Shown: positions 17,920 to 25,423 of the stretch, in pieces | How positions within the stretch are numbered: the first letter of the stretch is position 1 | Layout: the number at the start of each line of letters is the position of its first letter | Assembly: GCA_035444285.1 (NCBI GenBank) | Contig: DAOMOK010000001.1 | Location: 186,001-250,000 of the forward strand | Source of the DNA: CAADGU01 sp035444285 | GTDB lineage: Bacteria; Chloroflexota; Anaerolineae; Promineifilales; Promineifilaceae | Reading direction: 5' to 3' | Length of the DNA: 64,000 nucleotides | Program-made: the position numbers and the translations under genes | Notes under the pieces: generated by a model | What the model saw: only the letters and a program-made list of their open reading frames with translations | Database searches by the model: none | Told to the model about the DNA's origin: nothing

Positions 17920-18954
17920 ATGCGCAAGAAAGTGATTATGATTACCGGGGCCGCCGGGGAAATCGGGCAGGCTCTTGTGGACGAATTTACCCATAGTGAT
18001 GGTTATACGTTGGTGACGTTGGACTTACACGCCCTGCCGGCCGAAATGCACGGCCGTACCATCCACATCCAGGGTGACATCCTCGACAAAACCCTCTTTT
18101 CCCGTCTCGTCACCGAATATGAGATAGACACCATATTCCATTTGGCCGCCTTACTTTCCACGCGCAGCGAATTTGCGCCGGAACTGGCCCATCAGGTGAA
18201 TGTGAACGGCACACTCACCCTGCTGCAACTGGCAGCCGAACAGTCGCAGCGGCGCGGTGAACCGGTGCGTTTCATCTTCCCCAGCTCTATCGCTGCCTAC
18301 GGCCTGCCCGATTTGCCCACCAAAGCCCGCGATTTTTATGTACGCGAATGGGATTGGAACTACCCCACCACCATGTACGGCTGCAATAAACTCTACTGTG
18401 AACTGTTGGGGTCGTATTACAGCGACCATTTCCAGCAGTTAGCCCGTACCAAACCGATCATGCTCGATTTTAGAAGTGTGCGCTTTCCTGGCCTGATCAG
18501 CGCCTTTACCGTGCCCACGGGCGGCACCAGCGATTATGGTCCGGAAATGTTACACGCCGCCGCTGCTGGAAAACCATATGCCTGTTTTGTGCGCCCAGAC
18601 AGCACCATCCCCTTCATGGCCATGCCGGATGCGGTGACGGCGCTGCTGCGACTGTGGCGCGCCCCTTCCGAAAGCCTGTCCCGGCGTGTCTACAACGTTA
18701 CCAGCTTCAGTTTGTCGGCGGCTGAATTCCAGGAACGGGTGATACATGCTTTTCCAGAAGCCGAGATCACCTTTGATCCAGATGTGCAGCGGCAAGGCAT
18801 TGTGGACAGTTGGCCGGCCGGGCTGAACGACAAATCGGCGCAAACGGATTGGGGCTGGCGGCCGGCTTATGATGTACAGCGGGCGTTTGATGAATACCTG
18901 GTGCCTAATATCCGGCAGCGGTATGCAGGGGAGCCGGTGGTTGGTAATCGGTAA
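17920..18954 (+). CDS. SDR-type L-threonine 3-dehydrogenase (epimerase-like NAD-dependent dehydrogenase)
   Basis: Extended short-chain dehydrogenase of 344 residues, predicted to oxidise L-threonine to 2-amino-3-oxobutyrate with NAD+. The N-terminal nucleotide loop is GAAGEIG. The catalytic Ser is in FIFPSSIAAYGLPD and the Tyr/Lys pair in YPTTMYGCNKLYCE. The stretch RSVRFPGLISAFTVPTGGTSDYGPEM strongly resembles the SDR-type threonine dehydrogenases (RYPGxIS, PGGGTTDY) and argues against a sugar epimerase. The ATG at 17920 follows AGGAGA; 15 earlier open codons pass through a hairpin and are excluded. The last residues, VVGNR plus stop, are encoded by the start of a 7-bp tandem repeat that continues past the gene. 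Confidence 0.85.
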   Translation: MRKKVIMITGAAGEIGQALVDEFTHSDGYTLVTLDLHALPAEMHGRTIHIQGDILDKTLFSRLVTEYEIDTIFHLAALLSTRSEFAPELAHQVNVNGTLTLLQLAAEQSQRRGEPVRFIFPSSIAAYGLPDLPTKARDFYVREWDWNYPTTMYGCNKLYCELLGSYYSDHFQQLARTKPIMLDFRSVRFPGLISAFTVPTGGTSDYGPEMLHAAAAGKPYACFVRPDSTIPFMAMPDAVTALLRLWRAPSESLSRRVYNVTSFSLSAAEFQERVIHAFPEAEITFDPDVQRQGIVDSWPAGLNDKSAQTDWGWRPAYDVQRAFDEYLVPNIRQRYAGEPVVGNR

Positions 18955-18991
18955 TCGGTGGTCGGTAATCGGCGGCTGGTAATCGGCGAGC
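18943..18991. repeat. Seven tandem heptamers (GGTAATC consensus) at the end of the dehydrogenase gene
   Basis: Seven consecutive 7-bp units: GGTAATC, GGTAATC, GGTGGTC, GGTAATC, GGCGGCT, GGTAATC, GGCGAGC. The array begins inside the last codons of the gene and supplies its stop codon TAA. The rest of the 180-bp gap holds imperfect GGGCTTTGG repeats and a terminator. Confidence 0.9.
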
Positions 18992-19072
18992 CGAAGCCTG
19001 AGGTCGGAAGTGTGACTTTCGGGCTTTGGCTTTCAGACTGTGGGCTTTGGGCTTCAGTAGCCCCTATGAAAA

Positions 19073-19107
19073 AAAGGGTAGTGCGTATCTTGCACGCACT
19101 ACCCTTT
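19073..19107. terminator. Terminator hairpin between threonine dehydrogenase and the large surface protein
   Basis: A 14-bp perfect stem AAAGGGTAGTGCGT/ACGCACTACCCTTT with loop ATCTTGC is flanked by an A-run on the left. It lies between convergent genes, so it serves at least the minus-strand gene, whose transcript would end in U residues. Confidence 0.8.
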
Positions 19108-19134
19108 CTGCCGCTTACATCACACTAACCCGCT

Positions 19135-22100
19135 CTACTTGATCGTTATCGGCAAGAATATAGCGTATGGGTAAATAGTGAAGGTGGCCGGGTTGGAAAC
19201 ACCACCGCCAGGGCCAGGATTGATTACCGTTACCGAGCCAGAACCGCCAAATGCCACATCAAAGCTGTTCAACGTCACCCGCAACGTATTTTCGTTCACA
19301 AACTGCGTTGGCCGGTTTTGACCATTCCACTGCGCCTGTACGCCGGATACAAAGTTCAAGCCGCTCACCTGAACGGTGAGGGGGTCGCTGGCTGCGCCGC
19401 GGGCAAAGATATGGTAAGGGGCCAGGCTGCTGATGGTTGGTACCGGGTTTTGGCCGGGGGCGGCCACGCCAAAAGGCACGGCGTTAGAAGTTCCACCACC
19501 AGGGCCAGGATTCACAACGGTTACGGCCGCTGCCCCTGGAGAGAGCATATCAGTTGGCGGTATGGCTGCTTGCAGTTCGGTGCTGCTGACAAACGTTGTG
19601 GTCCGGTTCGCCCCGTTCCACTGTACCGTTGCCCCATTCACAAAGTTCGCCCCATAAACCGTCAGCGAGAAGGCCGGGTCGCCGGCCATGCCGCCGCCGG
19701 GTATCAGGGAATCAATCGAGGGGATGGGGTTTTCACCAGGGGCGGTGACAACAAAGTCCAGGCTGTTGAGAGAAGCGCCACCACCAGGGCTGGGATTAAC
19801 GGCCGTGATCACCTTTGCCCCCGCATTCGCCACATCCGCACTCGTCAGCGTCACCTCAATCTCATCGGGGCTGACGTATTCGGTGGCCCGGTCCGCACCG
19901 TTCACCTGCCCCACCACGCCAGGCACAAAGTTTTGCCCCAACACCCGCACCGTCAGGCCGCCGCTGCCGGCAGCAGCGGAAGCGGGCAGCAGTGCATTCA
20001 GCGCGGGGATGGGATTGGCGGTGCGGAAGGAAACCACCGCATCATCCACCGACGCCGTGATGTACACACCCCGGCCATCTGGGGATGGGGCAATCTGGCG
20101 GGCGCCATCAACGGCAGGTAGGCCAAAGAAGGTGTAAATCACCTGCACCTGGCTGATTATGCCATTAGACGGATTGCGCCCAAAGACAGACAGGGCATCG
20201 GATATAGAACCGGTGACGTACACATATTGCCCATCTGGGCTGACCTTCACGTCCATAGCCCCATTCAGCCCTTCGACATTAATCTCATCTATTACTTCTA
20301 CTTCCCGACCGTCAATTACCAATTGCTCTGGGGATGACTGTTCGGGCACGGCCGTAGCGTCAACCATCTCCATTTGCATGGAGGAATTGGTAACTCGACC
20401 ACCATACGTTAACAGACCGTCAAGCGGATTGCGCACAAAACGCACCACCGCATCATCAAAGTAACTGGCAACGTACACGTTGGCCCCATCCGGGCTGACA
20501 TCCACACCCCACGCACCGCCCAGGGCATCAAGAATGAAACAGTACGGGATGATGATGCAAATAAGCTGCCCTTCTGAGATACGTTGCTCAAAGGAAACAA
20601 AACCATCCAGCATGTTTCGGCTGAAAACAGAGATATAACCATGGTCGCTAACGCCATTGTGTCCGCCGGTGACGTACAGATTTTTGCCATCGGGACTTAC
20701 CGCCACCACATAGGGACGGTCGAGATTGGTGGGGTCAATCAGGGCGCTGAGGAAAGAAACAGTGCCGTTGCTGTCCCGACCGAATCTGACCAGGGAGTTG
20801 CTGAGGAAACCGGTGACATAGATGAAACGGCCGTCTGGACTGACAGCAATCCCGTATGGATAATCCAGCCCAGATACGCCGCCTTGCCCATTGGTAAAGA
20901 CAGTGTTCACCGTCACCATGCCTGTGCTTACATTCCGGTTAAAGACCAGGAACTTGTCGGTGTTGCGCGCCGTCACATACACCTGCGCGCCATCGGGGCT
21001 GATTTTTACCATCTGCGGCCCGTCCATATCCACATTGCTGTAAGACATGACAAGCGTCAGCGCCCCGGTTTCTACATTGCGTCGAAATACCGTCAGGGTG
21101 TCATTATCAAAAGCAGTGACATAAACAAACAAACCATCGGGACTAACGGCAACGTCATAAGCGCCATTGAGCGAATTGATACCCCCTTGCCCATTGATGT
21201 AACTGACGCCAGGAAATGCCAGAGGCGCAGGCGGTAAGGGAACCCCTTCACATACCAGATTATAACTGACGGATGGTTGGGTGGGGTCATTGGTGGCCAG
21301 GGTGAGTACGGCCGTGCGCAGCCCAAAATCCCCTGGTGTACAGGTGATGGGCAGCGTGGACGGCGGCTCACCATCGTTAATGGTGCCATCAAAAGCATTA
21401 AACGTGAAGTCCCCGGGATGCGCCCCGGACAGGTTGGCGCTGCCAACAGTCAGTGTGGCATTACCCGTTTCAAAAAAGGTCAACGTGCGCTGTGTAGACT
21501 CGGACACATACACCTGGCCGAAATCCAAAGTACCACCAGGCGCCGGATTAGAACCATACCCAGGCGTTGGCTGTGGCGCCACATGGCACTCCAGGTCATA
21601 CGATACAGAAGATGTGGCCGGAGCATTGGTATTCAGCGTCAACGTCGCTGTGTAGTCGCCTACCGCATCACCATCACACTGCACCACCACCTGGTTGTTA
21701 CCGCCGGGGCTGATGCTCAGTGGGAATGCGGGCGACAGTACGCTGAACCGGGCCGGATTTGCGCCCCCCAGTGTAGGGTTGCTCACCTGCAACGTCGCAT
21801 TGCCCACCGAGAGAATAGTGAACGTGTTCGTCACCGGCACACCCACGCTGGTGTTACCCACCACCACCGGCCCCGGCTGCACCGGGTTTGAGCCGTAAGC
21901 AGGCACCGCCGGGTCAGACTCAATAGCGCCAATATCACAGGTAGAACCTTTAGGACGTGGGTCGCTGCGCTGATCCAGATTTTCCACAGTGTTGTTGGCG
22001 CACACATTGTTACTGCCGGCGTCAATGGCCGGGCTGCCCTCTTTCAGGTTATGGCTCAACAGCGAAGCCAGCGGCCCACCGTTGAAGCTGAGGGTATCCA

Positions 22101-23628
22101 GTTTGGGATCGGTGTCATGTTGATCACTGCCCAGGCTCATGCCGCAGGAGTTGGCGCTGTCAATGTTATACCCTTGTGAAGTCAACGCCTCGTTGCAGTT
22201 GTTTCCGGCAATGCCAATGCCATCAATGATGGTATTGGCCAGCGTTACTTCATGGCTGCCATCTGACTGGTTGAAAATTGCTGCGCCTGCATTTGGTGAA
22301 GCGTTGAGGGAAAAGGTGACATTGTAGAGGAAGACGTTAGAGGCCGGGCCCCCCTGTTGGGTATTACCGTTCCAGATAGCGCCGCCGTCGCCATCCGGTG
22401 CGCCGTTGCCAGTAAAGGTGACATTGGCAAAGGTGGCCTGCCCGGTGCGGTCATTGGCGATTGCGCCGCCGTTGCCCCGCGATGAGAGATTGGCCAGGAA
22501 GGCAACGCGCCGCACGTCCAGCACTTTACGATTGTAAATAGCGCCGCCCATCTCTTCGTTGGTCAGGTCGCCAGCGATATTGGCATTGAACGAACTATCA
22601 CGGATGCGCAGGTAGCCATCAGACCCATTGAAGATAGCGCCGCCGGGCGCTTCAAAGCTGAGGTTGCCGTTAAATGCCGAACGAATGATGGTCAGCCCAC
22701 CATCGCTGCTGTTGCTGTGGTTGTAAATAGCGCCGCCGCCTTCCGTGTTGTCGTTCGGGGCGTCATCATCCACAATGTTGCCGTTAAAAACGGTGTCGCT
22801 GATTTCGCCGCTGTCTGCGCCGGTGTAAATGGCGCCGCCGCCTTCGGTGGCGATATTCCCGGCAAAGTTACTCAGGGAGATGTTGAGGGAGTTGTAGCCA
22901 CTTTGGTAGATGGCGCCACCCTGTCCAAAAGCATCACCCCAACCGCCATCGGTACCCAATGCTCTGTTGCCGGAAAAGTTAGAAGCCAGGATATTGATTT
23001 TGCCGCTGGCCTGGATGGCCCCACCCCGATTGGCTGCCCGGTTATTCTGGAAGCTGGAACCGATGATGTTGATCTCATCGTCGCCGCTCTGGCTGAGGAT
23101 GGCGCCGCCCCCACCGCTGGTGTAGCCGTTTTGCACCACCATATTGAGCAGGGTCAGTTTGCCGCCCACGTTTACGTGGAAGATGGAGGAGTCTACCTGG
23201 TTGGCGCCAGGGCCGCCGTTACCGTTGATGACCACCGGGCCGGTGATGGTGACGTTGTCTGTGACCCAGGGCAAAACCGGGTTCAGGTCTTTGTTCAGGG
23301 TAATGGTGCCGCCGGCCGCCGAGCCGCTGAAGACGATGATATGCGGGCCAGGGCCGGTTGTACATTCGTGATAACTGGAGATGCTGCCGTTGTTGTCAGT
23401 GTCAGCGCCGTTGTTGTAGTCGGCGATGGCTTGCAGCGCCTCCCACAAATCACAACTGTTACCGGGGGTGTTGGTGAGGGAGGTGGTGCTAACGGTGGTG
23501 GTGGAAAGGGCCTTGACGGGTGTGGAACCGACCTGGGAGAGGGAGAGGCCAATGACCAGCGCCAGCAGGCCCACGGCCGTGACCCAACGCCACCGGTGTT
23601 GCCGAAAAGAGACTATTTGATCAGACAT
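19135..23628 (-). CDS. Giant secreted surface protein: beta-helix, ASH-like, beta-propeller and IPT/TIG domains
   Basis: Exported 1497-residue protein, probably a surface adhesin or envelope scaffold. A signal-anchor (WVTAVGLLALVIGLSLSQVG) is followed by a parallel beta-helix region with many GGAIYN/GGAI-x-N polymorphic-membrane-protein repeats (~130-500). Two ASH/choice-of-anchor-D-like modules follow (GNATLQVSNPTLGGANPARF; GNATLTVGSANLSGAHPGDF). A lactonase-like beta-propeller comes next, with about seven VSPDGxxVYVT blades (~830-1180). Three IPT/TIG domains (LxPxxxxAG, VNPGPGGG) end the protein, whose last residues are YAIFLPITIK, the tail motif shared with two other proteins here. The ATG at 23628 has AAGGAG six bases upstream; a further 21 open codons pass through a hairpin and are excluded. 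Confidence 0.88.
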   Translation of the reverse strand: MSDQIVSFRQHRWRWVTAVGLLALVIGLSLSQVGSTPVKALSTTTVSTTSLTNTPGNSCDLWEALQAIADYNNGADTDNNGSISSYHECTTGPGPHIIVFSGSAAGGTITLNKDLNPVLPWVTDNVTITGPVVINGNGGPGANQVDSSIFHVNVGGKLTLLNMVVQNGYTSGGGGAILSQSGDDEINIIGSSFQNNRAANRGGAIQASGKINILASNFSGNRALGTDGGWGDAFGQGGAIYQSGYNSLNISLSNFAGNIATEGGGAIYTGADSGEISDTVFNGNIVDDDAPNDNTEGGGAIYNHSNSSDGGLTIIRSAFNGNLSFEAPGGAIFNGSDGYLRIRDSSFNANIAGDLTNEEMGGAIYNRKVLDVRRVAFLANLSSRGNGGAIANDRTGQATFANVTFTGNGAPDGDGGAIWNGNTQQGGPASNVFLYNVTFSLNASPNAGAAIFNQSDGSHEVTLANTIIDGIGIAGNNCNEALTSQGYNIDSANSCGMSLGSDQHDTDPKLDTLSFNGGPLASLLSHNLKEGSPAIDAGSNNVCANNTVENLDQRSDPRPKGSTCDIGAIESDPAVPAYGSNPVQPGPVVVGNTSVGVPVTNTFTILSVGNATLQVSNPTLGGANPARFSVLSPAFPLSISPGGNNQVVVQCDGDAVGDYTATLTLNTNAPATSSVSYDLECHVAPQPTPGYGSNPAPGGTLDFGQVYVSESTQRTLTFFETGNATLTVGSANLSGAHPGDFTFNAFDGTINDGEPPSTLPITCTPGDFGLRTAVLTLATNDPTQPSVSYNLVCEGVPLPPAPLAFPGVSYINGQGGINSLNGAYDVAVSPDGLFVYVTAFDNDTLTVFRRNVETGALTLVMSYSNVDMDGPQMVKISPDGAQVYVTARNTDKFLVFNRNVSTGMVTVNTVFTNGQGGVSGLDYPYGIAVSPDGRFIYVTGFLSNSLVRFGRDSNGTVSFLSALIDPTNLDRPYVVAVSPDGKNLYVTGGHNGVSDHGYISVFSRNMLDGFVSFEQRISEGQLICIIIPYCFILDALGGAWGVDVSPDGANVYVASYFDDAVVRFVRNPLDGLLTYGGRVTNSSMQMEMVDATAVPEQSSPEQLVIDGREVEVIDEINVEGLNGAMDVKVSPDGQYVYVTGSISDALSVFGRNPSNGIISQVQVIYTFFGLPAVDGARQIAPSPDGRGVYITASVDDAVVSFRTANPIPALNALLPASAAAGSGGLTVRVLGQNFVPGVVGQVNGADRATEYVSPDEIEVTLTSADVANAGAKVITAVNPSPGGGASLNSLDFVVTAPGENPIPSIDSLIPGGGMAGDPAFSLTVYGANFVNGATVQWNGANRTTTFVSSTELQAAIPPTDMLSPGAAAVTVVNPGPGGGTSNAVPFGVAAPGQNPVPTISSLAPYHIFARGAASDPLTVQVSGLNFVSGVQAQWNGQNRPTQFVNENTLRVTLNSFDVAFGGSGSVTVINPGPGGGVSNPATFTIYPYAIFLPITIK

Positions 23629-23647
23629 GCTTGCTCCTTGCATAAAC

Positions 23648-23682
23648 GCAAAACGTAAAACGACCGGCGTTTTACGTTTTGC
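23648..23682 (-). other. Leader hairpin upstream of the giant surface protein
   Basis: A perfect 15-bp stem GCAAAACGTAAAACG (23648-23662) with its complement at 23668-23682 and loop ACCGG sits 20 bp before the start codon. It lies in the probable 5' leader, where it could stabilise mRNA or act as attenuator. Confidence 0.5.
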
Positions 23683-23763
23683 ACTTCGCATAAAAGTGAA
23701 TTAAGGATAACTGGCGGCATAATAGGACACGGCCGTCCGAAATCCGTCCGAATGTCATCCAGG

Positions 23764-23825
23764 TTGGGGAATTGGGAGGTTGGGGAATTGGGAGATTGGC
23801 GGCTCAATTGCCCAATCTCCCAATT
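23764..23825. repeat. Octamer repeat block with 14-bp inverted repeat (GGGAATT/GGGAGATT)
   Basis: TTGGGGAATTGGGAGG-type units with an 8-bp period end in an inverted repeat AATTGGGAGATTGG (23786-23799) and CCAATCTCCCAATT (23812-23825). It lies just after the stop of the minus-strand gene at 23836 and may be its terminator. Confidence 0.7.
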
Positions 23826-23835
23826 TCATCAAAAG

Positions 23836-24687
23836 CTAGTTGCCGCCGCCGGTAATCACACCCGCGCCGTCTGTTTCTTCGTCACCATCTTCGGTGATCA
23901 CGCCGGCTCCATCCGTTTCTTCATCACCATCTTCCGTGATCACCCCGGCGCCGTCAGTCTCTTCGTCGCCATCGCCTGAGGTAATGACACCTGCACCGGC
24001 AATAACCACATCGCCATCAGTAACCAGTTCAAAAATAGCTATCCCAGATTCGTCAGCGGCAATGGCTTCTACAGCCATCCCTTCTTCGCTGATGACCATG
24101 GATTGGCTCTCCATCTCTTTTTCATTACCGGCCACACGCGCCACAGCCATGCCTTCTTCACCGGCAATGGCGGTAAAGGCCATCTCTTTGCCCTCGCCTA
24201 ACTGTTGGGCAATGTCCTGGCTCAGCATTTCGGTCAGCACATCCGCGCCGGCTTCCCGCAAATCATTTTCCAGGTCTTTGACCCATTTGTGTTCGATGAT
24301 GGCCACAATGGCCGATGTCCCCGGTTTCAAGGCTTCGCCGATTTTCTTCAAGCGTTCATCGGGAATGCCGGAGTCATAAAACTTGGCGGTAACGCCGCCT
24401 ACCAGGGCGCCCGTGGCGCCGCCAACCACCACCGCGCCCAAAGGCCCGGCAATAGCGCCAATCACGCCGCCGACTACTGTACCCACGGCTGCGCCACGCC
24501 CACCACCCGGATCGCCGGACTCGCGGATTTTAACTTTGTCTTTGGTGGTGCGGCGCACAATGGCCATGCGCTCTATTTTGATCAGACCACCCCACTTGGC
24601 AGCTTTTAACTGCATCCAGGCATCTTTGGCCCCGTTTTCGCTTTGAAAAGCGGCCACAATTAATTGAACAGGAACTACATCACTCAT
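23836..24687 (-). CDS. DUF1269-like protein with acidic 14-residue C-terminal repeats
   Basis: A 283-residue protein. The N-terminal half resembles the DUF1269 family (VPVQLIVAAFQSENGAKDAWMQL, IERMAIVRRTTKDKVKIRESGD) with a Gly/Val-rich hydrophobic hairpin (AAVGTVVGGVIGAIAGPLGAVVVGGATGALVGG, ~65-97), then DERLKKIGEALKPGTSAIVAIIEHKWVKDLENDL. The C-terminal half is low-complexity. It ends in three near-identical units of DGDEETDGAGVITE (42 bp each), with a shortened last copy. Function is unknown; DUF1269 proteins are often stress- or membrane-associated. AAGGAGA precedes the ATG. An HdeD-like stress membrane gene lies just upstream on the same strand. Confidence 0.75.
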   Translation of the reverse strand: MSDVVPVQLIVAAFQSENGAKDAWMQLKAAKWGGLIKIERMAIVRRTTKDKVKIRESGDPGGGRGAAVGTVVGGVIGAIAGPLGAVVVGGATGALVGGVTAKFYDSGIPDERLKKIGEALKPGTSAIVAIIEHKWVKDLENDLREAGADVLTEMLSQDIAQQLGEGKEMAFTAIAGEEGMAVARVAGNEKEMESQSMVISEEGMAVEAIAADESGIAIFELVTDGDVVIAGAGVITSGDGDEETDGAGVITEDGDEETDGAGVITEDGDEETDGAGVITGGGN

Positions 24688-24731
24688 ATGGAATCTCCTT
24701 TATTTTTGGGGTTTTCGTGACGAAAAACGTA

Positions 24732-24772
24732 ATGCGTGATACGTGAAGTTTCTCTGCTCACGCATCACGCAT
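24732..24772. terminator. GTGATGC-type heptamer hairpin between hdeD-like and DUF1269-like genes
   Basis: Left arm ATGCGTGATACGTGA (24732-24746) pairs with TCACGCATCACGCAT (24758-24772) with one mismatch. The arms are made of GTGATGC heptamers, the same unit found after 36961, before 29683, after 59784 and inside the gene at 25424-27358. Confidence 0.6.
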
Positions 24773-24805
24773 CAAGCCATCTCTCAAATCTCGAAAAGCC
24801 CTTTG

Positions 24806-25336
24806 CTATTTGAGTTTGAAAGCCATAATGATGGCCGCAATGCCACCGGCGATACCCAGAATGCCCAAAGCCCAGGGCAGTGAGAAGGTGAAGGCCCACA
24901 GGTTTGCCAGCAGCAACGCACCAAACAGAATACTGACAATCCCCAAAACACCTGCGCCCCAACCCGCGCCTTTGAATGCCTGCACAACGCCGACCACCCC
25001 AAAGATGATACCCTCTATACCCAAAATAAGGACAAGGACGCTGCCCACTACTAAGGGTGCGATAAAGGTGTTATCCAGGACGATAAGACCGGCAATGATG
25101 CCCAAGATACCGGCAAACAACTTCAGCCCCCACATGGAGCTGTCTATAAAAATGGCAATGATCTTGAACATACCGGCAATAAGCCAGTAAATACCCAAGA
25201 CCTGGGTGACGACGATGGCGGTTTTGGCCGGGGAACTAAGAAAAAGAAAGCCGAGGATGAGCAGGGCGATCCCTTCAAGTAATACCAACCACCAGGGTAC
25301 GGATTCATTTTTCATACTTGCTGTTGTTGCGGTCAT
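24806..25336 (-). CDS. HdeD-family (DUF308) membrane protein
   Basis: A 176-residue integral membrane protein with six predicted helices: WWLVLLEGIALLILGFLFL, GIYWLIAGMFKIIAIFI, LFAGILGIIAGLIVL, VGSVLVLILGIEGIIFGVVGV, VLGIVSILFGALLLAN and WALGILGIAGGIAAIIMAF. This matches the DUF308/HdeD repeat pattern, whose E. coli member supports acid resistance at high cell density. AAAGGAGA precedes the ATG at 25336; 26 earlier open codons are not conserved. The neighbouring DUF1269-like gene suggests a small stress-linked group. Confidence 0.9.
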   Translation of the reverse strand: MTATTASMKNESVPWWLVLLEGIALLILGFLFLSSPAKTAIVVTQVLGIYWLIAGMFKIIAIFIDSSMWGLKLFAGILGIIAGLIVLDNTFIAPLVVGSVLVLILGIEGIIFGVVGVVQAFKGAGWGAGVLGIVSILFGALLLANLWAFTFSLPWALGILGIAGGIAAIIMAFKLK

Positions 25337-25423
25337 ACATTTTTCTCCTTTGGAAACACAAAACTGATAAACAAATTTGACCGGAAGTATACCAACAACC
25401 CGATTCTTAATCAAAAATGAGAA

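Noticed and set aside
22717..23658. Long open frame of 313 codons on the plus strand
   Set aside because: It is antisense to the beta-helix region of the giant surface protein; its Gly/Val/Ala-rich translation mirrors the repeats and matches no family.
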